A stretch of 64,000 nucleotides of DNA, taken from positions 682,001 through 746,000 of the forward strand of contig NZ_JRAA01000002.1 of the NCBI RefSeq assembly GCF_000787395.1, read 5' to 3'. Each line of letters starts with the position of its first letter. The first letter of the stretch is position 1. Below are positions 35,782 to 47,000 of this stretch, piece by piece. Under the pieces are notes generated by a model, which was given only the letters and a program-made list of their open reading frames with translations, ran no database searches and was not told the origin of the DNA. Both the position numbers and the translations under genes were made by a program. The stretch comes from Solemya velum gill symbiont (GTDB lineage: Bacteria; Pseudomonadota; Gammaproteobacteria; Chromatiales; Chromatiaceae).

Positions 35782-36909
35782 CTAATCACCCAGACGAGCA
35801 AGAACCTTGCAATGATTCTTTGCGATGTCACCCGGGGCAAGCAGTGCTGCGTGCAGCGCTTCGATACCAGGCAATACTCCGGTCACAATCGCATCGAGTG
35901 GCATAAGGCCTGCCTGGTACAGATCCATCACGCGGGGAAACAGACCTCCAAGGTGACCACGTGATCCGTGGATTGATATCGCTTGTGTGATCATGTGATC
36001 AACCGTATCGATATGCAAGGGCATTCCGCCACGAGCCAGCAGACTTACCCGGCCATTCGCTGCTATACGCGGGAAGGCCAGGCGCACGTTGTCTAGACTG
36101 CCTGAAGCCTCAATCAGCACATCGATATCCATCCCGTCCATCTCCAGCCAGGAGTGGATATCAGGAAAAGTTGTACACCATGACTGTGCAACCTTGCGGC
36201 GCGCTGCTATCGGCTCGATCAGTATCACTTCAGAAGCGTGGAACGCAAGACAACAAAGCATCGCGCAGTAAATTCCAATGGGACCACCACCACACACCAG
36301 GACACGATCACCGGCTCGTATCGGAAGGCTCTCACAGGCCAGCAATGCAACCCCGGCAGGCTCCAGGCAAGCAGCTGCGCGCAGACCGGCATCACTGTCA
36401 CTGATTGCACTTACATCGTGAGCCAGCGCTGCCGGCAAGTCGACAATAGTGCCAAACAGTCCCTCCTCTTGCATGCCAACCAGGGTTGCTTCGTGGCACT
36501 GGTTGTAGTTTCCGCGCAGACATGGTCGGCATTGTCGGCAGACGTGAATTGACTCAAAAGCAACCACATCTCCGGGGCGCAGGTATTGCACCGAGTTACC
36601 TGTTTCAACAACCCTGCCAACACCCTCGTGACCAAGAATACGCCCCCGGGCCGGGATCGAGGCTGGCGCTGAGGTCAACACGTAGCCGGTCTCAGAATCG
36701 GTCTGCACAAGATGCAGGTCAGTTCCGCAAACACCTGCGTACATCATCTCGACGCGGACGTTGTGATCCGCCAGCTGTCCCAGGCGACGTTCCTCCAGAC
36801 TCAGATGTGGTTGACGGTAGCGTTGATGGGTTCCAGGGGATGCCACACCAGGCATAGGGGCATCCTCGGCATGAAGAACCACTACACGAGTATCTGAAGA
36901 TATTGTCAT
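35782..36909 (-). CDS. zinc-dependent medium-chain alcohol dehydrogenase
   Basis: A 375-residue MDR-family dehydrogenase. The catalytic zinc site is visible in YAGVCGTDLH and GHEGVGRVVE, and the structural zinc ligands in CRQCRPCLRGNYNQC. The Rossmann motif is LVCGGGPIGIYCA. It resembles threonine- or sorbitol-dehydrogenase-like members. In this context it would oxidise a hydroxyl or reduce a carbonyl of the cluster product or its starter; the substrate is not known. Its start overlaps the O-methyltransferase stop (ATGA), and the last methyltransferase follows after 8 bases. Confidence 0.88.
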   Translation of the reverse strand: MTISSDTRVVVLHAEDAPMPGVASPGTHQRYRQPHLSLEERRLGQLADHNVRVEMMYAGVCGTDLHLVQTDSETGYVLTSAPASIPARGRILGHEGVGRVVETGNSVQYLRPGDVVAFESIHVCRQCRPCLRGNYNQCHEATLVGMQEEGLFGTIVDLPAALAHDVSAISDSDAGLRAAACLEPAGVALLACESLPIRAGDRVLVCGGGPIGIYCAMLCCLAFHASEVILIEPIAARRKVAQSWCTTFPDIHSWLEMDGMDIDVLIEASGSLDNVRLAFPRIAANGRVSLLARGGMPLHIDTVDHMITQAISIHGSRGHLGGLFPRVMDLYQAGLMPLDAIVTGVLPGIEALHAALLAPGDIAKNHCKVLARLGD

Positions 36910-37925
36910 GAGGGAACTGCCTCAAGGATAGTGAAGCCGGATTTGCTGTTGCTCACAGAGTGCAAGCTGAATCCACTCCGATCGAGTAGATCTCTGTACT
37001 CGACCAGGCGTCGCTCCCGGCCACCGTTCACCGCCATCATGTGAATATCCAACCTGGCTACCAGGGTATCACTGACAGGGTCCTCTGAAAGCAGGCGTTC
37101 AATAACCAGGAGACGCGCATCGCCAGGCATGGCAGTCCGGCAGTGCCCGAGAATCTCCAGGCATTTTTCAGAATCCCAGTCGTGAAGCACGCTCTTGAGC
37201 AGGTAGAGTTCAGCGTCACCCGGTACGGCAGAGAAAAAGTCACCTCCGGTCCAATGACAGCGGGATTCCTGCCCTGGTGGCAAATCCAGTTCATGGCGCG
37301 TGTGCTCGATGACATGGGGCAAATCGAAGAGTGTCACTGTGAGTTGCGGATTAGTCGCCAACATGGCTGCCGCCAGGGTCCCACCGCCAGCAGCGATATC
37401 AACTGCAGTTGTAACATCAGAAAGGTCCAGGCAGGCGATGATATCAGCAGCAATAGATCGCGTTTCCTTGGCCAGCCAATCCTGAAACAAAGCCCCTTGT
37501 TCTGGGTGATCACGACGATATTCCCACGCGTCCACGCCGGTGGCGTGCTGAAAACCGGTCTGCCCGGTGACGAGGGAATGACTGAGGGCAGTCCAGGAAG
37601 ACCAGTACTGTTCCACCGCCAGCACTGCCTGTTCGCGTAGTGGCGAGTCCGACTCTCTCAGCAGCAGCTGTCCCGTGTCGGTAAGAACGTAGGTTTCAGG
37701 CGCAGTTTGTACACAGATATCCAGGCCGGCCAAAGCATGTAGAAAGCGCTCCAGTTCCGAGACGCGCAGATCCAGTTCGTGGGCCAGGTCAGTGGCAGTA
37801 ACAGGAACCAGGAGGCGGTCCGGCAGATCCAGTTTGACTGCGGTATAGAGCAAAGCACCAGCCTGATAACCATTGATCATGGTAGCCAGACGCTCCGATG
37901 AATTTGCCTGGTTAGTATCAGTCAT
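36906..37925 (-). CDS. O-methyltransferase, hydroxyindole/plant-OMT-like
   Basis: A 339-residue SAM-dependent O-methyltransferase of the family containing polyketide and acetylserotonin O-methyltransferases. An N-terminal winged-helix dimerisation domain (about 1-100, DLAHELDLRVSELERFLHAL) precedes the catalytic domain with AAGGGTLAAAML, FDLPHVIEHTR and the catalytic-His motif LHDWDSEKCLEIL. Such enzymes methylate phenolic or enolic hydroxyls of natural products. It overlaps its upstream neighbour by 8 bases (ATGACTGA) and its downstream neighbour by 4. Confidence 0.9.
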   Translation of the reverse strand: MTDTNQANSSERLATMINGYQAGALLYTAVKLDLPDRLLVPVTATDLAHELDLRVSELERFLHALAGLDICVQTAPETYVLTDTGQLLLRESDSPLREQAVLAVEQYWSSWTALSHSLVTGQTGFQHATGVDAWEYRRDHPEQGALFQDWLAKETRSIAADIIACLDLSDVTTAVDIAAGGGTLAAAMLATNPQLTVTLFDLPHVIEHTRHELDLPPGQESRCHWTGGDFFSAVPGDAELYLLKSVLHDWDSEKCLEILGHCRTAMPGDARLLVIERLLSEDPVSDTLVARLDIHMMAVNGGRERRLVEYRDLLDRSGFSLHSVSNSKSGFTILEAVPS

Positions 37926-38790
37926 CAGCTTGTCGACGAAACAGAAGGGTTGGGCATTGCCCTCCCATGGGGTAGGCAGGTGTGCTCATATCTTCGAGCT
38001 GGAAACTCCCTCCGCTAGCACGACAAAGCTGCTCGATCACCTGTTCAACAGTGACAAAGTGGTAGCGGGCTGACGTATCATGATAGGCCTCTATGGCCTC
38101 CAGGTGCTCAAGAGGCCAACCCAGGCGCTCTGCCAGGTGTGACCAGTCAGCCTCGAGCCGGTTCAGTTGAGTCCAGATATCATGCAGTGCCACGCCCTTC
38201 TCCGCACTGGTCTGCATGGCCATACCCAGGCGCAGCTTGAGTTGGTTAAGATTCGGGATAGTCCCGCTGAACAGTTCTTTGAGTACTTCATCCGGATGTT
38301 CAGGCACGACAGGCGTTACAAACAGACGTACAGCGAACAGCCCTCCAGGTATTAACATCCTCGCTAACTGATGGGCCAGCTGAGCTTGTTCCTGCGGGTA
38401 ATCAAGAAGGTGCCAGCCACCGTCACACAGGATGATATTAAAGGAGGCATCCGGAGAGTCAATCTCTCGCCAGTCCGACTGAAACACCATGGAGGTTGAT
38501 CCCGGCCAGACATATTCGATCATTTCCGCGGTACGGTCAGCTGCTCGCACTTCCGAGCCTGCCGGCCATGGCAGACTGTACAGTTCCGGAGTTACCCCAA
38601 GTATCAAGCCACGCAGTGACCCGGCAGATTGCCCTGTGGAGGCCGCCTTGATTGCGTTTTCAAAGAGAGCAACGTCTTCAGCAACTGGTCGCAATGGAGG
38701 GCCAATTTGATGCCAAAAACCGGCGGCTCGGGGCCACTGCCCATTACTTGAAAGGGAAGATGTCGATTTCACAGGGTAGTCCGGTGGCAC
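37918..38790 (-). CDS. SAM-dependent methyltransferase
   Basis: A 290-residue class I methyltransferase with a variant motif I (LRGLILGVTPELYSLPWP) and the following acid in VRAADRTAEMI. IILCDGGWHLLDYP occupies the motif IV region. This variant occurs in stand-alone methyltransferases of unknown target. The start is GTG. It is first of the leftward four-gene tailoring operon and divergent from the ATP-grasp ligase gene 112 bases away, so a shared bidirectional promoter region is likely. Confidence 0.8.
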   Translation of the reverse strand: MPPDYPVKSTSSLSSNGQWPRAAGFWHQIGPPLRPVAEDVALFENAIKAASTGQSAGSLRGLILGVTPELYSLPWPAGSEVRAADRTAEMIEYVWPGSTSMVFQSDWREIDSPDASFNIILCDGGWHLLDYPQEQAQLAHQLARMLIPGGLFAVRLFVTPVVPEHPDEVLKELFSGTIPNLNQLKLRLGMAMQTSAEKGVALHDIWTQLNRLEADWSHLAERLGWPLEHLEAIEAYHDTSARYHFVTVEQVIEQLCRASGGSFQLEDMSTPAYPMGGQCPTLLFRRQADD

Positions 38791-38902
38791 ACCGATTGGG
38801 CCGAAGGTACAAGCTTACTGCCATCAATCGTCAATTGGAACATTATTACGAATAGTATTACTCTAATGCAACCATCAACTGCACCGTAAACAGCTCTCAA
38901 AG

Positions 38903-40855
38903 ATGATTGAACCCAATCCAGACAATGCGCCTCTGCACATTGTCGGTCGCACCAGCATACTGCCCGGCTCCCTGGCGGATTTGCCTGGTCCGACACTGTC
39001 ATTCACCATCGAAGCCAGAATTGATGCCGACCAATCATGCGATGTCAACCAGGTGAATAGCTACCTGGCATCCCTGTTCAAGCAGTCACTTGATGCCTTC
39101 CCAACCCCGGCCCAATCAGGCCAGGAGAGCCTCGGAGGGCAAATGATAACCAGCCTGCTCTACAGCCTGCTGGCCTGCCAACAGGCCGCCGGCCAGCCCA
39201 TTGCAGATGCAGGAAAAGTACTCTATAACTTAAATCAATCTTTTGTCATCGTAGTACCCTCCGTGGAAGGATGCAGTAACGATCTTGCTTCAATACTCCC
39301 CGGCCTGCTCAACATCATAAACTGCGCCGGGCAGGAGTGTCCCGCGGACGAAGCTCCAGGACAATTGGCAAAAATGATAGAAAAGCTCAGGCTCAGTGCT
39401 CCCTCGGATAGCAATACCAGTCACTTTCTATCCGCAGCGAGGCGACTCGGCATCCCTTACTCACATGTGACGAATCGACTCTACCAATATGGCCAGGGAA
39501 TCAGGGCTCACCTGATGGAGAGTTCATTCACTGACCACACTCCTCAACTTTCGGCCATGCTGGCACGCAACAAGCTGGCTACAGCAAATGCACTCCGACG
39601 GGCTTGCTTGCCTGTGCCCGACCACCAGATGGTCAACGATGAGGAGGAGGCAGTACGCCTGGCCGGACAATTTGGCTTTCCCGTAGTTATAAAACCTGCC
39701 GACCTCGACGGCGGCACCGGAGTTGCGGCGGGCCTCAAGAACAGTGAGATGGTTCGGGGAGCATACCGGGAGGCCCACAAGCACTCAAAACAAATTATGC
39801 TCGAACGTCATGTCGAAGGACGAGATTATCGCCTGGTGGTTTTCAACGGTCGTACAGTCTGGGCCATCGAGCGTGTTCCGGCTGGAGTAAACGGTGATGG
39901 CATCCACACCGTACGTGAGTTGATCGAATCAGCCAACGAGGATACAAGTCGCCAGGGACACAATTCCCCTCTAAAACCCCTGGAACTTTCCCCTGGTGCA
40001 CTTGACTTGATTGATGAGCAGGGCCTGACACCGGATGCAGTGCCGGAAGTTGATCGCTATGTCCGTCTGAGTCGGAACGGCAATGTATCCAGTGGCGGGA
40101 CACCTGTCACGGTATTTGAACAGGTACATCCTGACAACCTTAGACTGGCTGCAAGGGCAGCGGCCACCCTGAAGCTGGATCTGGCAGGTGTCGACCTGCT
40201 GATCCCGGACATCCGGCAATCCTGGCTGGAGTCTGACGCCGCTATCTGCGAGGTAAACGCACAACCGCAGTTTGGGCCGGTGACTGCGGGACACCTCTAC
40301 CCCGAAGTCCTGTGTGGCGTAATCCAGGGCAACGGCCGGATTCCCCTTACCCTCATCCTGGGAGATTCCCAAAACCTGGCGCTAAGGTTGGGCAAGACGC
40401 TTGCACAATCCGGAGTTCAAGTCGGCCGGGCAGATTTTGATGGCTGTTACCTTCAAGGCCAACCTGCCTCACGCGGCAAGAAAGGAGCCTATATCTCCGG
40501 TCGCTGGCTGATCGCCGAACCGGCAGTAGAAGCCGGTATCCTGAGTATCAACGATGCGAGTCTCCTGAAGACAGGATTACCATTTGACCGTTTTGACCTG
40601 CTGGTTGTGGCTGGCCCCCTGACAGGACCGGATTCACACAACCTCCTGCCGGTTTTTCTGGCAGTTATTCTGCAATCCTGTACCGGACCAGTCTGCATTA
40701 CACCCGACAACGGCCTGCAGGAACTGGTCGAGAATGTCTCCGTGCGGAATCCGGTTTCAGTATTGGGAGGTTCGCCGGATGAGCAGGCAGTAGAGCTGGC
40801 GAGGCTCATGTTGGCAGCCCGGGAGCGGCATCAGCAACCAGTGTCAGAAGAATGA
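38903..40855 (+). CDS. CphA2-like ATP-grasp ligase with truncated, P-loop-less Mur-like domain
   Basis: A 650-residue protein with the order of cyanophycin synthetases: N-terminal domain (1-170), ATP-grasp (about 172-475) and a Mur-ligase-like remnant (about 478-650). The ATP-grasp has FPVVIKPADLDGGTGV (Lys264), ERHVEGRDYRLVV, RVPAGVNGDGIHTVRELIE and the metal site CEVNAQPQFG (Glu450, Asn452). The Mur-like part aligns by eye with CphA in DGCYLQG and LLKTGLPFDRFDLLVV, but GTNGKTTT is replaced by LILGDSQNL and two thirds of the domain is missing. CphA1 is about 870 residues with two active sites; CphA2 also has a shortened Mur domain. Here it probably forms one amide bond, perhaps on an amino acid for the neighbouring PKS-NRPS. 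The substrate is unknown. Confidence 0.82.
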   Translation: MIEPNPDNAPLHIVGRTSILPGSLADLPGPTLSFTIEARIDADQSCDVNQVNSYLASLFKQSLDAFPTPAQSGQESLGGQMITSLLYSLLACQQAAGQPIADAGKVLYNLNQSFVIVVPSVEGCSNDLASILPGLLNIINCAGQECPADEAPGQLAKMIEKLRLSAPSDSNTSHFLSAARRLGIPYSHVTNRLYQYGQGIRAHLMESSFTDHTPQLSAMLARNKLATANALRRACLPVPDHQMVNDEEEAVRLAGQFGFPVVIKPADLDGGTGVAAGLKNSEMVRGAYREAHKHSKQIMLERHVEGRDYRLVVFNGRTVWAIERVPAGVNGDGIHTVRELIESANEDTSRQGHNSPLKPLELSPGALDLIDEQGLTPDAVPEVDRYVRLSRNGNVSSGGTPVTVFEQVHPDNLRLAARAAATLKLDLAGVDLLIPDIRQSWLESDAAICEVNAQPQFGPVTAGHLYPEVLCGVIQGNGRIPLTLILGDSQNLALRLGKTLAQSGVQVGRADFDGCYLQGQPASRGKKGAYISGRWLIAEPAVEAGILSINDASLLKTGLPFDRFDLLVVAGPLTGPDSHNLLPVFLAVILQSCTGPVCITPDNGLQELVENVSVRNPVSVLGGSPDEQAVELARLMLAARERHQQPVSEE

Positions 40856-40943
40856 ACACACCACACTATTCAAGCATAATATCCGGTCAGACCAGATAAA
40901 TCTCGATGCAACGGGAGAAGAGTGTCCGAATCAACTCTTTGGA

Positions 40944-41069
40944 TTACACCCAATGCATAGATAAAGCATTTTATAATGCGTTTAACAATAAGCATCAGGA
41001 CGATCTTGTTTCGCCCACGGATATTTCACTAATGGTTGAATCCATTTAACCCAGGTTGTTGTATACATT
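40944..41069 (+). promoter_or_regulatory. candidate promoter region of the megasynthase
   Basis: The 214-base gap before the megasynthase contains a perfect -10 hexamer TATAAT at 40972-40977, about 90 bases before the ATG. No good -35 hexamer lies at 16-18 bases. No strong ribosome binding site precedes the ATG at 41070. An alternative is read-through from the ligase gene. Confidence 0.3.
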
Positions 41070-44000
41070 ATGAATTTGAACAAGTTCCCTCCTGTATTAC
41101 TCGATGATGCTTATCTCTATTGCAACCTGGCGGAAACGGAGCAGCTTGATGCAGGACTTATCAGCAACTTGTTCAGTACTGAGGATGTTTCCACACTCCC
41201 AATTTTCTCAGCGAAAGAGAGACCTGTTTTTCGCTTGTTTGATTTGTCCATATTGGAGATATTGCGTACCAAAGGGCTGGATAAACATCCGGTCATTCTG
41301 AGCCATCTTCTCGATTTAGAGGAAGGTGACATTCCTGAATGGCATGGCGGAATAGCAATCGAGGTTGCCAATAAAAGCGGAATAATCAAGGCCAACCACT
41401 TTAAATGCGACCTGCTTATCGGGCGCAGCTTCGAGGTGCCAGGTCCAAGTCGGGAGTGTTCTGCCCTGGTGTTATTCAATCTACTATCAGAGCATGCGAG
41501 TCATCCATTTTATCTGCATGGCCGTACCGGTTATGAGCTGTTCCAGTCATACCTGGCTTCTGGTGTAAGCGGTGTTGTACTGTCATCAGACCAATTCCAC
41601 GAGGAGCCTGGTGGAGAAGTATTTCGTTTCCCATTGGCAGGAGGTGCCAGCCTGCGTCTGCTGGTTAAAGGCGGCGCTCCGGAAGCGATAGATATTCGTA
41701 GCCGCTGTCTGCAAGATAGCCAGGCATTCCTGCGTACCAGCCACTCTGACGGCCTATGGTCGAATGCAAAAGAGCCTCTGCAATCCTCAAAATTGTTGCC
41801 TCATCTGAAACAGTACCTGCAACTGGCCCGATTATCTCCTCGTGATTTTGCCAGCAACACCTGTTTTGCCCCAGGAAATCCGGCTGCAAAGAGCTTTCAC
41901 TGCGAGCTTCCGATCATACAAGGCGCAATGGCAAATATCAGTATCAGCCCACCCTTTGCCGAGGAAGTTTTTCGAGCGGGAGCCTTACCCTGCATGGCAC
42001 TGGCAGGCCTCGGTCCGCAGCAAGAAGAGCAGCTGTTAAGCGATACCACCCAACTGGGAATACCTTACGGAGCAGGAATTGTTTCAGTCTCTGAAAGCGA
42101 CGAAGCATTGGAACAGATAGTCAATACACTCGAAAAGCATCGTCCTGAGCTTGTCGTACTGGCGGCACCACAACTTGATCATGTACAAAGACTCCTGAAG
42201 ACCGCTCTCAACCTGGCGGTGCATGCACCGAATGCTGCAATGCTCCGGGTACTTTTTGATATGGGGGTTCGCACTTTCATCATCGAGGGAGAAGAGGCCG
42301 GCGGTCATGTTTCACGCCTTGGAAGCCTGAGCGCATGGCAGGAGGTACTCTCAGAAATTCGTGACCAACGTATTGAAAAGCAGGTCCACCTGATCCTCGC
42401 TGGTGGAATAGCCAGCCACTTCGCCACAGAATTGATTTCGAAACTGTTAAACTTTTACGAACTGGATGAGGGGCTAAAAGTCTCTCTGCAAATGGGCAGT
42501 GCCTACATGGCAACCAGTGAGGCACTCGAACTGACCCCTTTACCGGAAAGCTATCAGCAACTGTTATTTGAACTGGATGAAACAGTCGTTACAGGTGAAA
42601 CCCTGCATCGAAATGTTCGTCAGCTGGCTACTACAGGCACATATAATCTACTCGAAAAAGAGTGGACAATATTCACCACCAACATCGATCTGAATGAAAA
42701 AAAGGCCGCCTACGAACAGATCTACCAGGGAGCCCATCGACGCGCCATTACAAGTAGCACACCGGATGATTCGGCCAGTTACATGGCTGGTGCAGCTACA
42801 GCACTGTTAAAGAAGAGATGCAGCATCGCTCAACTGCACGCTGCAGTGATGCCCGCACCCGATCAAACCGATACAACACCAACCTCTCCAGATGAGCCGA
42901 TCGCCATCGTCGGTATTGGCGTGCATCTCCCGGGAGCCGAAAGTGTCGAGGAGCATTTCTATAACCTGCTGCAAAAGCGCTGTTTTATTCGTGATATACA
43001 GGATACGTCCAGGTTCAAGCGTAAGGAGTTTCTGACTGACGATCCTGCTGACCGCAGTCGTAGCTATAGCGGTCTCGCAGGCCTGTTACCTCCCCTCGAC
43101 AATGATTTGTCGAAATTCCGGATTCCTCCAACTGTGGCCAAGGAGATGGCACAGTCACAACTCCTCGCACTGGTTTGTGCCAATAATGCTCTTCAGGATA
43201 GCGGCTTTTTTGAACGCCGCTTTTCTACCAGGCGTTTTGCCGTCGTGGTGGGAACCAATGGCGATATGTCTGAGCGTTATTCCCAGAAAATGATTCAATG
43301 GCAACGTATCAGGGATGAGCTGAGTGAACTAATCGAAGATGACCAGGAGCTGGAGGAGCGTCTTCAACAAGTCGTGGACCGCTATGAGCAAAAACACCAG
43401 CAAGACTGGGTTTACAATGAAGACAAGGTTACAGGCACCCTGGCCAGTCTTGTAGCCGCTCGGATTGCAAATGTGTTTGACCTCGGCGGACTCACAACCA
43501 CGATGGACTCGGCGTGCGCTTCCGGACTAGCTGCCATATCAAATGCAGTATCGCTGCTAACCGAAAAACGTTGTGATGTTGCCTTAGCTGGTGCCACAGG
43601 TCTTGAGCTAACACCTGATGCTATGGTCAGTTTTTCCAGCCTGAGTACCCTTTCTGCACAAGGATCTTTTCCACTTGATGCACGCGCAGACGGTTTTGTC
43701 ATCGGCGAAGGTGCAGGCATGTTTCTGCTTAAGCGTCAAAGCGATGCGTTACGTCACGGAGATACTATCTACGGTCTGATCGAGAGCTGGGGTACTTCCA
43801 GCGACGGTGCCGGCAAGGGAATCACTGCCCCCAACTATGCAGGACAGAGAGAAGCCGTTGAAGATGCTTACACACGCTGCACCATCACTCCGGATGACAT
43901 TGATTACCTGGAATGCCATGCCACCGGCACACTGGTAGGAGATACCGAGGAGCGACTCACCGTTCACCACTGTTTTGGAAAGAGCCGTGCTACAGCAGGA

Positions 44001-47000
44001 AAACCACCCATTCCCATCGGTGGCAGTAAAGCGGTAACCGGGCATCTTTTATCAGGAGCCGGTGTTGTTTCTCTGCTGTCAGGTCTGTTTGCCATTAATC
44101 TCAGGCGAATTCCGCCCCAGGTAAACTTTGAATTAGCCCCTGATGACGTCGATCTTGAATCATTGGGGCTTCGGGACTCAAAACGCCCCGATCCCATTTC
44201 CAGTCAGAGAGTATATGCAGGCGTCTCCTCATTCGGTTTTGGCGGCGTCAACTACCACATGGTGCTCTCTTCCCCGCAAAACAATGCCAGGGAAGCGGTT
44301 CTGGATGCACGCATTGCAGACTTCCCGGAGTTCGGCGAGCTAAAAAATCAGACCCTGTTCCTCTTCCCTGGACAGGGCTCTCAACATCCGGGCATGTTGC
44401 ATCCACTGCGTGATGATCAGCAGGTGCAAAAACAGCTTGATCTCGCCATGGCAATTTTCTCTGAATATTCAGATGTGGCCCTTGATGAACTGCTGCTAAC
44501 TAATCCTGATGCCGACGATGAAGCACTGCAGCCCTATGCAAAGATGCTTCAATCAACGAGTGTCTCACAACCGGCAATCTTTCTGACATCGGCAGTCATG
44601 CTGGAGAAGCTGCGCGAAACGGGTATCACTCCTGCAATGGCTGCTGGTCATTCACTCGGAGAGCACAGCGCCCTGTACGCAGCAGGAATGCTGGACTTCG
44701 AAACTGCCTTCCGCATCGTATGCATTCGCGGGCAGTTGATGAGCGCGCCATCGAATGGTGAACCAGGCTCCATGCTTGCACTTGCATGCAGTCAAAAACA
44801 GGCATCACAACTCCTTAGTGAGGTTGATGGCTATGCAACTTGTGCCAATCTCAATGCCTACGAACAAACTGTCATTTCAGGTGAGTTGGAAACCATTGAT
44901 GCACTGGCAGACTTGGCAGACACCCACGGAATACGTGCTTTCAAGCTAAAGGTTGAACGCGGTTTTCACAGCCGCCTGGTGGCAGACTGTGAAGCGCCAA
45001 TGCTGGAAGTGCTTGATCAGTGCGACTGGCGTTATGGTGAGATACCTGTACCGGCTAACCGAAGCCGCCAGATGTACCCATTTCACCCCGAAAGCGCCGG
45101 AGAAGAGTTGAATGCAACCGATAAGGTGAGTGCTGTAGAGCTTCTCGGCGGACTAATCCCTTCACAGGTCGATTTTATTTCCCAGGTCAATGCAGCTTAC
45201 GAGGCAGGTATCAGGCGCTTCGTCGAGGTTGGTCCAAAGAATATTCTATGCGGCCTCGTTGACCAGATTTTGCAGGGAAAACCCTTTCAGACCGAACCCC
45301 TGGTTAAAGCAGCTGAACCAGCCAACTTCAGAATTGATGGACTACACGAACGGCTCGAGGAACCACTCGACATCAAAAGACAGCCCCTACCCGTTCAGGT
45401 ACGGAAAAGTCGTGTTGAACAGGCACCTGTAAACTCTTCTGAAGCACAACTCAGTATAATTGAACAGATACGCCTGGCGGTTTCTGAAGTTTCAGGTTAT
45501 TCCCTCGATCAGATCGCTGATGATGCCGAATTCGAACGTGATCTTGGGATAGATACACTGAAAATTTTTGAAATCCTGTCGCGACTACGCGGTACGGTTC
45601 TGCCACAAAAACTTGAGAATTTTCGCAACCTGACCAGTGTGGCAAAAATCAACGCAGTGGCACAAAAAGATAATCAATCGGAAGATCAGCCTGCCGGGGA
45701 GAATAGCGGAAAAAGCCTCTCTCTCTACTCTCATACTCTTCGTATCACTGGCGAACTGCCCACCCTACCTGCAGAAAATCTCTCCTTGCCGGATTGCCTG
45801 GTGGAGGCACTTCCACAAGAGATGCAGACACTACGTAAAGAACTCCTTCCTCGCCTGCATCACTGGCTGTGCGAGCAGAGCTCGAGCTCTTCAGATAAAC
45901 AGCCTGAAGCACTTAACCTTGTTACCTATGCACCCTTATCTTCTTATTATGACGGCGCATTTCTTGCCCTGAGTGCATTTATAAGAAGCGCACAAAAAGA
46001 TATTCCGGACATCCGTCTCTCTTACACACATTTTGATTCTCCTGAACCCGAAACCGCGAAGATTCAGGCAGCATTGGCAGAACCGAAAATTGGTGCCCGT
46101 ATAACTGCCGACATGGAAGTCATTGAGAGTCGTTTACACCAGCTGGATGGCTTGTACGCATCTGTAGATCAACTGTGCGAACAGCTCGCTGAAAATGATT
46201 TGGTGCTTGTTTCAGGCGGTGCCCGGGGTATCACTGCAGAAATCACCAAGTCACTCGCACAACGTACTCGTGCCCGTTTCCTGATCCTTGGCAGGCAGCA
46301 AAAGAGTGAGGAATGGATTACTCAACTGGGAGCGCAACGGGCGCAATATTTGAGTGCAGATATTGCAGATCCAGAAGCAGTTTCTTCACTTCAACTCGAG
46401 AAGCATGCGATCACCCTGATGATTCACGGTGCCGGTATAGAAATTTCCAAGAACCTCTGCAGCAAGAGTGACGAGGAGTTTGCCAGGGTGCTGGAGGTCA
46501 AGGTTGGTGGCCTTGAAAATCTGCTTGCCAATATAGACCAGCAGCATTTGCGTGGCGTTGTCCAGTTCTCCTCGGTCGTCTCCTACGTGGGTAATAACGG
46601 ACAGGCTGACTATGCAGCTGCAAACGGCGTACTTAATGGCTCTCTCCCGTCAGGACTCCCCGTACTCTCTATCGCATGGGATGCCTGGGCTGATGTAGGA
46701 ATGGCATCACGTGGCATGGTAAAAGAGATTTTTGATGCCCAGGGTGTTCAGATGATTCAACCCGATGATGGTATCGAAGCCTTCGAATGCCTGTTGTCAG
46801 GTTTTCTCAATTCGCCGCCAACTGGAACCACATGCGTTGCAGCATTTGGAGAACGACCATCTGATATGTCCGGCGTTTCTCTGTTTGAGCCTCCACAGAC
46901 CGCGTTGTCGCTATGTGACTACCGCTTCTCAATGCCTGATAAAAAGATCAACCTCTCTCTGGATATTGACCTGGAACATCATCGTGTTCTGATCGATCAC

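Noticed and set aside
38903-40855. Active bifunctional cyanophycin synthetase (CphA1)
   Set aside because: The Mur-ligase P-loop is lost and the domain is cut to about 170 residues, so the second active site cannot work.
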